From positions 24,100 to 88,099 of the forward strand of contig NZ_JBNGOZ010000021.1 of the NCBI RefSeq assembly GCF_050589825.1: a stretch of DNA of 64,000 nt. Direction: 5' to 3'. This document shows, one piece after another, positions 7,932-15,972 of the stretch. The notes beneath the pieces were generated by a model that saw only the letters and a program-made list of their open reading frames with translations, made no database searches and was not told where the DNA came from. This DNA comes from Carboxylicivirga longa. Its GTDB lineage: Bacteria > Bacteroidota > Bacteroidia > Bacteroidales > Marinilabiliaceae. The stretch's first letter is position 1. The number at the start of each line of letters is the position of its first letter. Made by a program: the position numbers and the translations under genes.

Positions 7932-9272
7932 TTATTGTTTGATACTGTGCTTTAGTGAGTTGGAAATATTAACACCGATCAGCCGCTCATAGTTGTCGCT
8001 GAAGCTTTTATAGTACACATAGATGATATAGTCATTTTCAGTCTGTCCATAGTTACCTTCAAAGCGTTCTACTTCAGCGCGAGTAGTATTGTTTTCTAAA
8101 AACAGGTACTGGTAATTGTAAAACCCCTGCTTGAGTAGCAGTGTTGTCTCGTAGGTGTGGGTATTGAGGTTGTAGCGCATGCGGTTATTATCATTAAGCA
8201 GCCAATTGCTGAGGCCGCCAACAACATACAGATCTCCATCCACAAGAGGAGCTTGTAGCGGCAGTTTAAAATGAACGTAAGCATAGTCGGCTTCAATAGT
8301 CGCATCCGGATATTCCTTCACCTCAATGTAATATTTACCGTTGAAGTCCTCGCGGTAGAAATAGGGTTTCTTGCCCCTTAGGTTGTCGGGGAAGAGGGTG
8401 AAATGATAGTGGGGATCAAAAAATTCAATATTGGCAACATGCTCCGGAGCAAAGCGCGTGCTGCGTATATCGAGCCAGCGGTATTCGTTGCCGCCGTCGA
8501 ATAGATTCTCATGGTTATACGAGTAATCCAGCTCCTGATGGCGGATGAACAGCGGTTTTAAGTCATCAATGCGATTATCCCAGCGGCCGTTTTGCTGCAA
8601 TACCACTTTTACTTCATCGCGCGGGTTGTCGATGCGGAAGTTAGGATGTTGAATGCTGAAGTTTAGCTCTTGCATGGAAGCACGGTAATTGGCATTGCCG
8701 GTGTACTTGATGCGCGGAATAATGCTAACAGCTTGTTCGCTTACATAAAAAGGACGCACCAGAATAGGTTCGTCTTCGTAGCCCAGTTCAAAGATTTTAA
8801 TAAGGTAGTTGCCCGATACTTTAAGCTTAATATCGTCGTTGGGAAAATCCAGTGTGTAATGGATGTAATCAAATGTTGTGTTAAACGAATAGGCATAGTC
8901 CTCTACGGCGTTGGGCATAAAACCGTCTATGTATTCGGTTTGCATCAGCCCCGAGGGTTCCCAATCGGAGGTGCAATGCACAATGCTGTATTGATAGTTT
9001 TTTGAGTCGTAGGCAAAGTCATCGAATTCCAGGGTAAGCTGTTCCTGGGGGTAAAGATTAATGATGGGGTAGGACATATTCCATCCTTTTTTATATACCT
9101 GTACGGTGTGTATATGACTAGCGGTTTGAGTGGGTATTTGACTTGTAGAGGCTTGTGTTGTAATATTTAAGGAGACTAGTATTGCAAGTAATAGTCCTTT
9201 TTTATTTAAAAAAAAAGATTTAAAACTCTTATATAAGGGATGAGGAAGATCAAATCGATTGAAATAAACCAT
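7932..9272 (-). CDS. Type IX secretion system plug protein (DUF5103 family)
   Basis: 446 residues from the ATG at 9272. Longer in-frame starts up to 9425 would overlap the divergent nqrA gene and precede the signal sequence. A hydrophobic signal (KGLLLAILVSLNITTQA) is followed by beta-rich domains with the family segments PIINLYPQEQLTLEFDD, YSIVHCTSDWEPSGLMQTEYIDGF and FYNYQYLFLE. DUF5103 proteins were identified as the periplasmic plug that closes the SprA translocon of the T9SS. Its presence agrees with the T9SS sorting domain on the GH13 enzyme at 60009-62819. No other T9SS core gene adjoins it. It shares a 91-base divergent promoter region with nqrA. Confidence 0.85.
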   Translation of the reverse strand: MVYFNRFDLPHPLYKSFKSFFLNKKGLLLAILVSLNITTQASTSQIPTQTASHIHTVQVYKKGWNMSYPIINLYPQEQLTLEFDDFAYDSKNYQYSIVHCTSDWEPSGLMQTEYIDGFMPNAVEDYAYSFNTTFDYIHYTLDFPNDDIKLKVSGNYLIKIFELGYEDEPILVRPFYVSEQAVSIIPRIKYTGNANYRASMQELNFSIQHPNFRIDNPRDEVKVVLQQNGRWDNRIDDLKPLFIRHQELDYSYNHENLFDGGNEYRWLDIRSTRFAPEHVANIEFFDPHYHFTLFPDNLRGKKPYFYREDFNGKYYIEVKEYPDATIEADYAYVHFKLPLQAPLVDGDLYVVGGLSNWLLNDNNRMRYNLNTHTYETTLLLKQGFYNYQYLFLENNTTRAEVERFEGNYGQTENDYIIYVYYKSFSDNYERLIGVNISNSLKHSIKQ

Positions 9273-9324
9273 GCTAATAATGTTTTTACAAATGCAATAT
9301 ATGCGGATTAGTGATAAATTTATG

Positions 9325-9332
9325 TATTTTTG
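9325..9332 (+). promoter_or_regulatory. Candidate -7 promoter box for the nqr operon
   Basis: TATTTTTG matches TAnnTTTG, 31 bases before the nqrA start at 9364, within the short divergent region shared with the T9SS plug gene. Confidence 0.4.
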
Positions 9333-9363
9333 CGCGTAAAAATAAAAAAACCGTTTTTCAAAC

Positions 9364-10713
9364 ATGTCAGAGGTAATAAAAATCAAGAGAGGTCTCGATA
9401 TCCAGCTTGCCGGTAAAGCCGACAACGTTTTTGGACAGGCCGAATTACCCGATCTTTATGCTGTTAAGCCAACCGATTTTCACGGTTTGGTGCCTAAGAT
9501 GGCAGCAAAAGTTGGGGACAAGGTGAAGGCGGGTACAGTTTTATTTTTCGACAAATACCGTCCGGAAATAAAATTTGTGTCACCAGTGAGTGGAGAGTTG
9601 GCCATGGTTAACCGGGGCGAACGCCGCAAAATCCTTGAAGTGGTCGTAAAAGCTGATGGTTCAGATGATAAGGAGCAGTTCGGTGCTGCTAATCCTGCTG
9701 ATCTGTCAAAGGAACAAATCGTTGAAAAGCTTCAGGCCGCCGGTCTTTGGCCTTTTATCCGCAAGCGTCCTTACGATGTGATCGCCAATGCTAATGAAAC
9801 ACCTAAAGCCTTTTTCATCTCTGGTTTCGACAGTGCTCCCCTTGCGCCCGATATGGACTTTGTCCTATCCGGTCAGGAAAGTGCATTGCAAGCCGGTATT
9901 GAAGTAATCAAAAGGTTGTGTGATAACGTGCATGTGGGTGTGCCGAATAGCGCTGCTTCAAAAGCGTTTAGGAACTTGCAGGGGGTTACCGTGCATTCCT
10001 TCGAGGGGCCGCATCCTGCCGGTAATGTAGGTGTTCAAATACACCATACCCTGCCCATTAACAAAGGTGAGGTAGTATGGGTAACACAGCCGCAAGAGCT
10101 AATTGCCATTGGTAAGTTATTTTCCGAGGGCGTGTATGATGCCAACCGTATTGTAGTATTAGCCGGCAGCGAGGTAGAGAAAAAAGGTTATTACCGCACC
10201 AAGGTGGGTGCCAGTATTGCTCCCCTGGTGAAGGATAATGTTAAAACTGACGATAAACTTCGATATGTAAGTGGTAATGTGCTAACAGGTACGCAGGTAG
10301 ATGCCGATGGTTATCTGGGTGCTTACCATTCGCAGGTAACCGTTATTCCTGAAGGCGACTATTATGAATTTATGGGATGGGCTATGCCCGGATTGGGTAA
10401 GTTCAGTGCCTCGCGTTCGTTCTTTAGCTGGATGTGTAAAAAGAAAGAATACCGTTTGGATGCCAATATGCATGGGGGGCTGCGTTCTTTCGTGGTGTCG
10501 GGTCAGTACGATCAGGTGTTGCCAATGGACATCCTGCCTGAGTTCCTTTTCCGTGCCATCCTGGTTGAAGACATTGATAAGATGGAGCAGCTGGGTATTT
10601 ATGAGCTGGCTGAAGAGGATGTTGCCCTGTGTGAGTTTGTATGTACCTCGAAGCAGCCGCTTCAGGCCACGCTACGCAAAGGTATTGATTTGATGATTAA
10701 AGAGTTGAGTTAA
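9364..10713 (+). CDS. nqrA: Na+-translocating NADH:quinone reductase subunit A
   Basis: 449 residues, full length. It opens with the family motif IKRGLDIQLAGKA. HFHGL-type quinone-site sequence appears as KPTDFHGLVPKMAAKVGDKV at about 36-55. Later family segments are FDSAPLAPDMDF and FMGWAMPGLGKFSASRSF. NqrA is the peripheral cytosolic subunit linked to ubiquinone/menaquinone binding in the sodium-pumping complex. It is first in the nqrABCDEF operon. The gap to nqrB (81 bases) is the longest in the operon and contains a low-complexity tandem sequence. Confidence 0.96.
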   Translation: MSEVIKIKRGLDIQLAGKADNVFGQAELPDLYAVKPTDFHGLVPKMAAKVGDKVKAGTVLFFDKYRPEIKFVSPVSGELAMVNRGERRKILEVVVKADGSDDKEQFGAANPADLSKEQIVEKLQAAGLWPFIRKRPYDVIANANETPKAFFISGFDSAPLAPDMDFVLSGQESALQAGIEVIKRLCDNVHVGVPNSAASKAFRNLQGVTVHSFEGPHPAGNVGVQIHHTLPINKGEVVWVTQPQELIAIGKLFSEGVYDANRIVVLAGSEVEKKGYYRTKVGASIAPLVKDNVKTDDKLRYVSGNVLTGTQVDADGYLGAYHSQVTVIPEGDYYEFMGWAMPGLGKFSASRSFFSWMCKKKEYRLDANMHGGLRSFVVSGQYDQVLPMDILPEFLFRAILVEDIDKMEQLGIYELAEEDVALCEFVCTSKQPLQATLRKGIDLMIKELS

Positions 10714-10717
10714 AAAG

Positions 10718-10738
10718 TAGTCAGTAGTCAGTAGTGAG
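10718..10738 (+). repeat. Short low-complexity tandem in the nqrA-nqrB gap
   Basis: TAGTCAG TAGTCAG TAGTGAG is three near-copies of a 7-base unit. It is followed at 10742-10775 by degenerate CTCATTACTTTGTACTC-like sequence. Similar sequence recurs at 25612-25680. Confidence 0.6.
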
Positions 10739-10794
10739 ATGTTAGTACTCCATACTCATTACTTTGTACTCAATACAAATTAAAAAATATAACA

Positions 10795-11970
10795 TTGAAA
10801 GCGTTAAGAAATTTATTTGATAACATCAAACCTCACGTTCAAAAGGGCGCGAAGTTTGAGAAGCTTCATTCGACCTACGATGCGCTGGAGACCTTATTCT
10901 TTGTTCCCAATACAACGAACAAAAACGGGGTTCATCTGCGCGACGCGGTTGATTTGAAACGTACCATGGCAATTGTGGTTATGGCATTAGTGCCGGCATT
11001 GCTGTTTGGTATTTGGAACACAGGCTATCAGCATTTCCTGGCCTTGGGGCAGGATGCCTCTTTTTGGGAGATGATCGGCCACGGAGCACTGAAAGTATTG
11101 CCCATCGTCATCGTTTCTTATGGTGTTGGTCTGGGTATTGAATTTATGTTTGCCCAAATTCGCGGACACGAAGTACAGGAGGGATTCCTGGTATCGGGTA
11201 TGCTAATTCCTTTGGTGTTGCCCGTTGATATTCCCTTGTGGATGGTCGCAGTAGCTACTGCCTTTGCTGTTGTAATCGGTAAAGAGGTGTTTGGTGGTAC
11301 CGGTATGAATATCTGGAACCCGGCGCTGGTAGCACGTGCCTTCCTGTTTTTTGCCTACCCATCAATGATGTCGGGCGATAAGGTTTGGGTATCAGGATTA
11401 GCGAAAGGCGAAGGCGTTGTTGACGGTTTCTCCGGAGCGACTGCCCTTGGTGATGCAGCAAGCGGTAACATGGCCAAATTTGCCGAAGGCGGTGCCTTTG
11501 ATTTATGGCATAGCTTTGTGGGTATGATCCCCGGCTCTATTGGTGAAACATCTACTCTAGCCATCTTAATCGGTGCCATCATTCTTATTTATACAGGTAT
11601 TGGAAGCTGGAAGATTATGGCTTCGGTATTTGCCGGTGGTTATGTGATGGGTCTGTTGTTTAACCTGTGGGGTGCCAATGAGTTGATGCAGGTAGATGCG
11701 CTTCATCACCTGTTATTAGGTGGTTTTGCCTTTGGTGCCGTGTTTATGGCTACCGATCCGGTATCGGCTACCCGCACTGAAAAAGGTAAGTGGATTTACG
11801 GCTTCCTGATTGGCTTCCTGGCCGTGATGGTGCGTGTGTTTAACCCGGCTTACCCCGAAGGAGTGATGCTGGCCATCTTATTGATGAACACATTTGCACC
11901 CTTAATCGACCACTATGTGGTACAGGGAAATATCAAACGACGTTTAAAAAGAGCTAAGGTAGCTGCCTAA
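10795..11970 (+). CDS. nqrB: Na+-translocating NADH:quinone reductase subunit B
   Basis: 391 residues. The start is a TTG: the next in-frame ATG (at 10966) would remove the conserved N-terminus MKALRNLFDNIKPHVQKG, which aligns with the family's first residues. Multiple membrane helices follow. The covalent FMN site is DGFSGATALG with acceptor Thr216, matching the ApbE target pattern Dxx(S/T)GAT. The C-terminal half carries GGFAFGAVFMATDPVSATRT, the NqrB/RnfD signature. NqrB takes electrons toward riboflavin and quinone and is central to Na+ translocation. Flavinylation should depend on the apbE gene at 21554. Confidence 0.96.
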   Translation: MKALRNLFDNIKPHVQKGAKFEKLHSTYDALETLFFVPNTTNKNGVHLRDAVDLKRTMAIVVMALVPALLFGIWNTGYQHFLALGQDASFWEMIGHGALKVLPIVIVSYGVGLGIEFMFAQIRGHEVQEGFLVSGMLIPLVLPVDIPLWMVAVATAFAVVIGKEVFGGTGMNIWNPALVARAFLFFAYPSMMSGDKVWVSGLAKGEGVVDGFSGATALGDAASGNMAKFAEGGAFDLWHSFVGMIPGSIGETSTLAILIGAIILIYTGIGSWKIMASVFAGGYVMGLLFNLWGANELMQVDALHHLLLGGFAFGAVFMATDPVSATRTEKGKWIYGFLIGFLAVMVRVFNPAYPEGVMLAILLMNTFAPLIDHYVVQGNIKRRLKRAKVAA

Positions 11971-11982
11971 ATAATTAGAAAA

Positions 11983-12675
11983 ATGGATAGACAAGGAAAT
12001 ACATATACCTTTCTGTACGCATCTGTTATGGTGATTGTGGTAGCGGCCATCCTGGCCTTTTTAGCACAATCGTTGAAGCCTATGCAGGATAAAAATGAGG
12101 CCGTGGCCAAGAAGATGGACATCCTGAAGTCGGTACAGATCGAGAGCACAGCCGCTAATGCTGTGGAGAAATATAATAAGTACATCGAAAATGCTTTTGT
12201 GCTTAATGCCAATGGCGAAAAGGTGGAAGGTGATGCTTTTACCGTGGACATGGCCAAAGAAGTAAAGAAGGGTGATGCAGAGCGTGCTTACCCTATTTAC
12301 GAGTGTAAGCTCGACAACGGACAGACCAAATATATTATTCCTTTACGTGGTAAGGGACTGTGGGGACCCATCTGGGGCTATGTGTCGCTGGATGAGGATA
12401 AGAACACAGTTTACGGTGCTACCTTTGGTCATAAAGGTGAAACACCGGGACTGGGTGCTGAAATTACCACCGATATGTTCCAAAAGCCTTTCACCGGCAA
12501 GAAGCTGTTTGATCAGGGCGGTGATTTTGCCTCCATTGAAGTGGTTAAGAAGGGTCAGTCGCAGGGCGATCCGCACAAAGTGGACGGTATCTCGGGTGGT
12601 ACCATCACCAGTGTGGGTGTGGGTACCATGTTAGAAGACTGCCTGAGTGGTTATGAAAAGTTTTTAAAGAACTAA
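11983..12675 (+). CDS. nqrC: Na+-translocating NADH:quinone reductase subunit C
   Basis: 230 residues. One N-terminal membrane helix (about 10-28) is followed by a periplasmic FMN-binding domain. The covalent FMN acceptor is Thr207 in DGISGGTITS, where the usual Ala before Thr is Gly; I believe this is common in Bacteroidota. Family sequences PLRGKGLWGPIWGYV and HKGETPGLGAEI are present. NqrC passes electrons within the complex from its periplasmic flavin. It starts 12 bases after nqrB. Confidence 0.96.
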   Translation: MDRQGNTYTFLYASVMVIVVAAILAFLAQSLKPMQDKNEAVAKKMDILKSVQIESTAANAVEKYNKYIENAFVLNANGEKVEGDAFTVDMAKEVKKGDAERAYPIYECKLDNGQTKYIIPLRGKGLWGPIWGYVSLDEDKNTVYGATFGHKGETPGLGAEITTDMFQKPFTGKKLFDQGGDFASIEVVKKGQSQGDPHKVDGISGGTITSVGVGTMLEDCLSGYEKFLKN

Positions 12676-12687
12676 ATTATTGTGACG

Positions 12688-13347
12688 ATGAGTAGTGAAA
12701 AAGAACCTTTGTTCTCAGCCAAGAATCTGAAGCTGATTACAACTCCTCTGGGAGCACAAAACCCCATTACCATTCAGGTGCTGGGTATCTGTTCTGCCCT
12801 GGCAGTAACAGTTAAATTAGAGCCGGCAATTGTATTGTCCATCTCTGTTATGTTTGTAACGGTTTTCTCTAACCTGATTATATCATTGCTGCGTAACACC
12901 ATCCCTTCACGTATTCGTATTATCGTGCAGCTGGTGGTAGTAGCCTCATTGGTAATTATTGTAGACCAGGTACTGAAAGCCTTCGCCTATGAAGTGAGCT
13001 TGCAGCTCTCGGTATTCGTAGGGCTGATTATTACCAACTGTATCATCATGGGACGTCTAGAAGCCTTTGCCCTGGGTAATAAGCCCTGGCCGGCCGTGCT
13101 GGACGGTATTGGTAACGGTGCCGGTTACGGTTTTATCCTGATTGTGGTAGCTTTCTTCCGTGAGTTGTTAGGAACCGGTTTCCTGACATTGCCCGGACTG
13201 GGAGCCATGCAGGTGATTCCCGATGTATTTTATCAGTGGGGATATGCCAATAATGGTTTCATGATTTTGCCTCCTATGGCTTTGATCGTGGTGGGTATCA
13301 TCATCTGGGTACAACGTTCACGTAATAAAGATTTGATAGAATCGTAA
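12688..13347 (+). CDS. nqrD: Na+-translocating NADH:quinone reductase subunit D
   Basis: 219 residues from the ATG at 12688; a GTG two codons upstream is less likely. Six membrane helices are expected. Family segments include NPITIQVLGICSALAVTVK, RIIVQLVVVASLVIIVDQVL and GLIITNCIIMGRLEAFA, the last with the buried Cys (ITNCIIMGR) that ligates the intramembrane iron shared with NqrE. Part of the sodium path of the complex. Confidence 0.96.
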   Translation: MSSEKEPLFSAKNLKLITTPLGAQNPITIQVLGICSALAVTVKLEPAIVLSISVMFVTVFSNLIISLLRNTIPSRIRIIVQLVVVASLVIIVDQVLKAFAYEVSLQLSVFVGLIITNCIIMGRLEAFALGNKPWPAVLDGIGNGAGYGFILIVVAFFRELLGTGFLTLPGLGAMQVIPDVFYQWGYANNGFMILPPMALIVVGIIIWVQRSRNKDLIES

Positions 13348-13365
13348 TTGTAAAAAAGCAGAAAA

Positions 13366-14001
13366 ATGGATTATATAAATATATTTATCCGGTCAATCTT
13401 TATTGATAACATGGTATTCGCCTACTTCTTTGGTATGTGTTCCTACCTGGCGGTATCAAAAACCGTGAATACCTCTTTCGGTCTTGGATTGGCTGTAACC
13501 TTTGTACTAAGTATCACGGTGCCTGTTAACTATTTGCTTAACGACTATGTGTTGAGCGAAGGCGCTTTGGTATGGTTAGATAATTTACTGGGTGTGAAAG
13601 AACCGCTTTTTGCTGAGTTCGACCTTAGCTTCTTAAGCTTCATCATGTTTATTGCTGTGATTGCCTCTATGGTGCAGCTGGTAGAGATGGTGGTTGAGAA
13701 ATTCGCCCCTACACTATACTCACAACTGGGTATCTTCTTGCCGTTGATTGCTGTAAACTGTGCCATCCTGGGTGGTTCATTATTTATGCAAGAGCGCGAA
13801 TATGCTAACCTTGGCGAAGCCACTGTATTTGGCGTAGGCTCGGGTATTGGTTGGTTACTGGCGATTGTTGGTATTGCTGCCATCCGCGAAAAGATTCAGT
13901 ACTCGGATATTCCGGCTCCTTTACGTGGCCTGGGCATCACGTTTATTGTAACCGGACTGATGGGTGTGGCATTTATGAGTTTCATGGGAATTCAGTTGTA
14001 A
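13366..14001 (+). CDS. nqrE: Na+-translocating NADH:quinone reductase subunit E
   Basis: 211 residues, six membrane helices. It is the inverted-topology homologue of NqrD. Signature segments are DNMVFAYFFGMCSYLAVSK near the N-terminus and LPLIAVNCAILGGSLFMQ in the middle. The cysteines in GMCSYL and VNCAIL are the NqrE iron ligands. It lies 18 bases after nqrD. Confidence 0.96.
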   Translation: MDYINIFIRSIFIDNMVFAYFFGMCSYLAVSKTVNTSFGLGLAVTFVLSITVPVNYLLNDYVLSEGALVWLDNLLGVKEPLFAEFDLSFLSFIMFIAVIASMVQLVEMVVEKFAPTLYSQLGIFLPLIAVNCAILGGSLFMQEREYANLGEATVFGVGSGIGWLLAIVGIAAIREKIQYSDIPAPLRGLGITFIVTGLMGVAFMSFMGIQL

Positions 14002-14020
14002 TAAGAAAAACGTAGAGAAA

Positions 14021-15283
14021 ATGACATTATTAGCAGTTGATAGTACGATGGTGATTCTAACCAGTGTGGCAATATTCCTCTTGGTGATATTGGCACTGGT
14101 ATCCATCCTGTTGTACGCTAAGAAAAAACTAATGCCATCGGGCGAAGTAACCATCAATATCAACGATGGCGAAAAAGAATTGGTGGTAGAGCCCGGTCAA
14201 ACCTTGCTTTCGGCTTTGGGTAGTAATAAAATCTTCTTGCCATCGGCTTGTGGTGGTGGTGGTACTTGTGCCATGTGTCGCTGTCAGGTGGATAGCGGTG
14301 CCGGTTCAATCCTGCCTACCGAAACAGGCTATTTCACCCGTAAGGAGCAAGCGAATAACTGGCGTTTGGCCTGTCAGGTGAAGGTAAAAGAAGATATGAC
14401 CATGCAGATCCCACAAGAAGTGATGGGCATCAAAAAATGGGAGTGTGAAGTGGTTTCTAACAACGGGCAGGCTACTTTTATTAAGGAGTTTGTAGTGAAG
14501 TTGCCCGAGGGTGAAACCTTGGACTTTAAATCGGGTGGTTACATCCAGATTGACGTGCCTAAGATTGATGTGGACTTCAAGGATATGATTATTGAGGATG
14601 AATACCGTGGCGAATGGGAGAAATTCGGCCTGTTCGACCTTAAGATGAAGAATCCGGAGCCTACTTACCGTGCCTACTCAATGGCCAACCACCCAGCCGA
14701 GGGTAATATTGTAATGCTGAACATCCGTATTGCAACGCCTCCGTTCGACCGTGTGGCCGGTGGTTTCCAAAAGGTGAATCCAGGGGTTTGTTCGTCTTTT
14801 ATCTTCTCGCGCAAGCCGGGTGATAAAGTGACCGTTTCAGGGCCTTATGGTGAGTTCTTTATTAAGGAGACCGATAATGAGATGATGTTTATTGGTGGTG
14901 GTGCCGGTATGGCACCTATGCGTTCGCATATCTTCCACCTTTTCCACACCGTGAAAACCGGTCGTAAGGTGACATTCTGGTATGGTGCCCGCTCGAAGAA
15001 AGAGATATTCTATGAAGATCATTTCCGCGCCATCGAGAAAGAGTTCCCGAACTTTAAGTTTACCATTGCACTGTCTGAGCCGCTTCCGGAAGATAACTGG
15101 GAAGGTTCAACAGGCTTTATCCACCAGGTGATTCATGACGAGTACTTGAGCAAGCATGAAGAGCCCGAAGATGTGGAATACTACTTATGTGGACCGCCGA
15201 TGATGAACGACGCAGTAACCAAAATGCTGTACGATCTGGGTGTGCCCGATGAGATGGTTGCCTTTGATGATTTCGGATCGTAG
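14021..15283 (+). CDS. nqrF: Na+-translocating NADH:quinone reductase subunit F
   Basis: 420 residues. An N-terminal membrane helix (about 10-33) is followed by a 2Fe-2S ferredoxin domain with Cys77, Cys83, Cys86 and Cys118 (CGGGGTCAMCRC...LACQV). Then come a FAD domain (RAYSMANHPAEG) and an NADH-binding domain (GGGAGMAPMRSHIFHLF, YYLCGPPMM), ending in the family's FDDFGS. NqrF is the NADH entry point of the pump. It is last in the operon, 19 bases after nqrE and directly before a terminator. Confidence 0.97.
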   Translation: MTLLAVDSTMVILTSVAIFLLVILALVSILLYAKKKLMPSGEVTININDGEKELVVEPGQTLLSALGSNKIFLPSACGGGGTCAMCRCQVDSGAGSILPTETGYFTRKEQANNWRLACQVKVKEDMTMQIPQEVMGIKKWECEVVSNNGQATFIKEFVVKLPEGETLDFKSGGYIQIDVPKIDVDFKDMIIEDEYRGEWEKFGLFDLKMKNPEPTYRAYSMANHPAEGNIVMLNIRIATPPFDRVAGGFQKVNPGVCSSFIFSRKPGDKVTVSGPYGEFFIKETDNEMMFIGGGAGMAPMRSHIFHLFHTVKTGRKVTFWYGARSKKEIFYEDHFRAIEKEFPNFKFTIALSEPLPEDNWEGSTGFIHQVIHDEYLSKHEEPEDVEYYLCGPPMMNDAVTKMLYDLGVPDEMVAFDDFGS

Positions 15284-15292
15284 ATAATATTT

Positions 15293-15318
15293 AAAAGCCC
15301 CTTGATTGGGGCTTTTTT
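15293..15318 (+). terminator. Terminator of the nqr operon
   Basis: AAAAGCCCC and GGGGCTTTT form a 9-bp stem around TTGATT, followed by more T residues, 9 bases after the nqrF stop. Confidence 0.9.
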
Positions 15319-15483
15319 ATGCAGTTAAGTGAGTGAAACGTTCCAATGCTTTGTTTTAATAGGAAATATGATTTTTAGCTCGCATATTGCAATAGAGTAA
15401 TATACGTTTAGATGCGTATTAGTTAAAATTATTTATCTTCGTTTTCTTTTTTTAAAATAAATAGCTACTGTTATACATTTTTG

Positions 15484-15852
15484 ATGAAGCTGTTAAGACA
15501 AATATTGTTCACTTTGGTGCTCCTAATTATTTTGGGGCATTCTTCACTGGCACATTCTCATGAGCAATGTGAAAGTCTGCAGCAGATTGAATTGCCTGAA
15601 AAAACGGGATTTCTATATTTTTTAGATGTAGTTGTTAACAGCAATACAGGCAACTATCATTTAGAGGACTATCGACAAAAACGTTTTGTTTTAAAAGCAT
15701 CATCGGCGCTGGAAACTGCACTCGCTATCAATGCGGTGCGCAAAGAGCCACCGCTAATAGAGGAGTCTGTCTTTTATCCGTTTTATCTATTTCCTTTTAG
15801 TCCAGACTTTCATTTTTATTCGGTTTACAGCTTAAGAGGTTCGCCTTGTTAA
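15484..15852 (+). CDS. Small secreted protein ahead of the metal-efflux genes, unrecognised
   Basis: 122 residues from the ATG at 15484 (a TTG directly upstream in frame is ignored). It has a clear signal peptide (LLRQILFTLVLLIILGHSSLA) with cleavage expected near AHSHEQC. The mature region is about 100 residues, rich in aromatic residues and without repeats. His and Cys at the mature N-terminus (HSHEQC) and a C-terminal Cys are the only potential metal ligands. It is 120 bases before the CzcA-like gene in the same orientation, so a periplasmic accessory role in metal efflux is possible but unproven. I do not recognise the family. Confidence 0.6.
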   Translation: MKLLRQILFTLVLLIILGHSSLAHSHEQCESLQQIELPEKTGFLYFLDVVVNSNTGNYHLEDYRQKRFVLKASSALETALAINAVRKEPPLIEESVFYPFYLFPFSPDFHFYSVYSLRGSPC

Positions 15853-15972
15853 ATGCTTATAATTAACTTTTATACCTTTTGTAGGTTGAAGATTTATATA
15901 AGTGTTTAAAATCTTGTTTACTATACAAACCTTGTTGTAAATTGCAAAGTAGCAAGGTGTAAATCGAAAAAT

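Noticed and set aside
9273..9425. N-terminal extension of the T9SS plug gene
   Set aside because: It would overlap divergent nqrA, precede the signal peptide and cover the promoter region of both genes.
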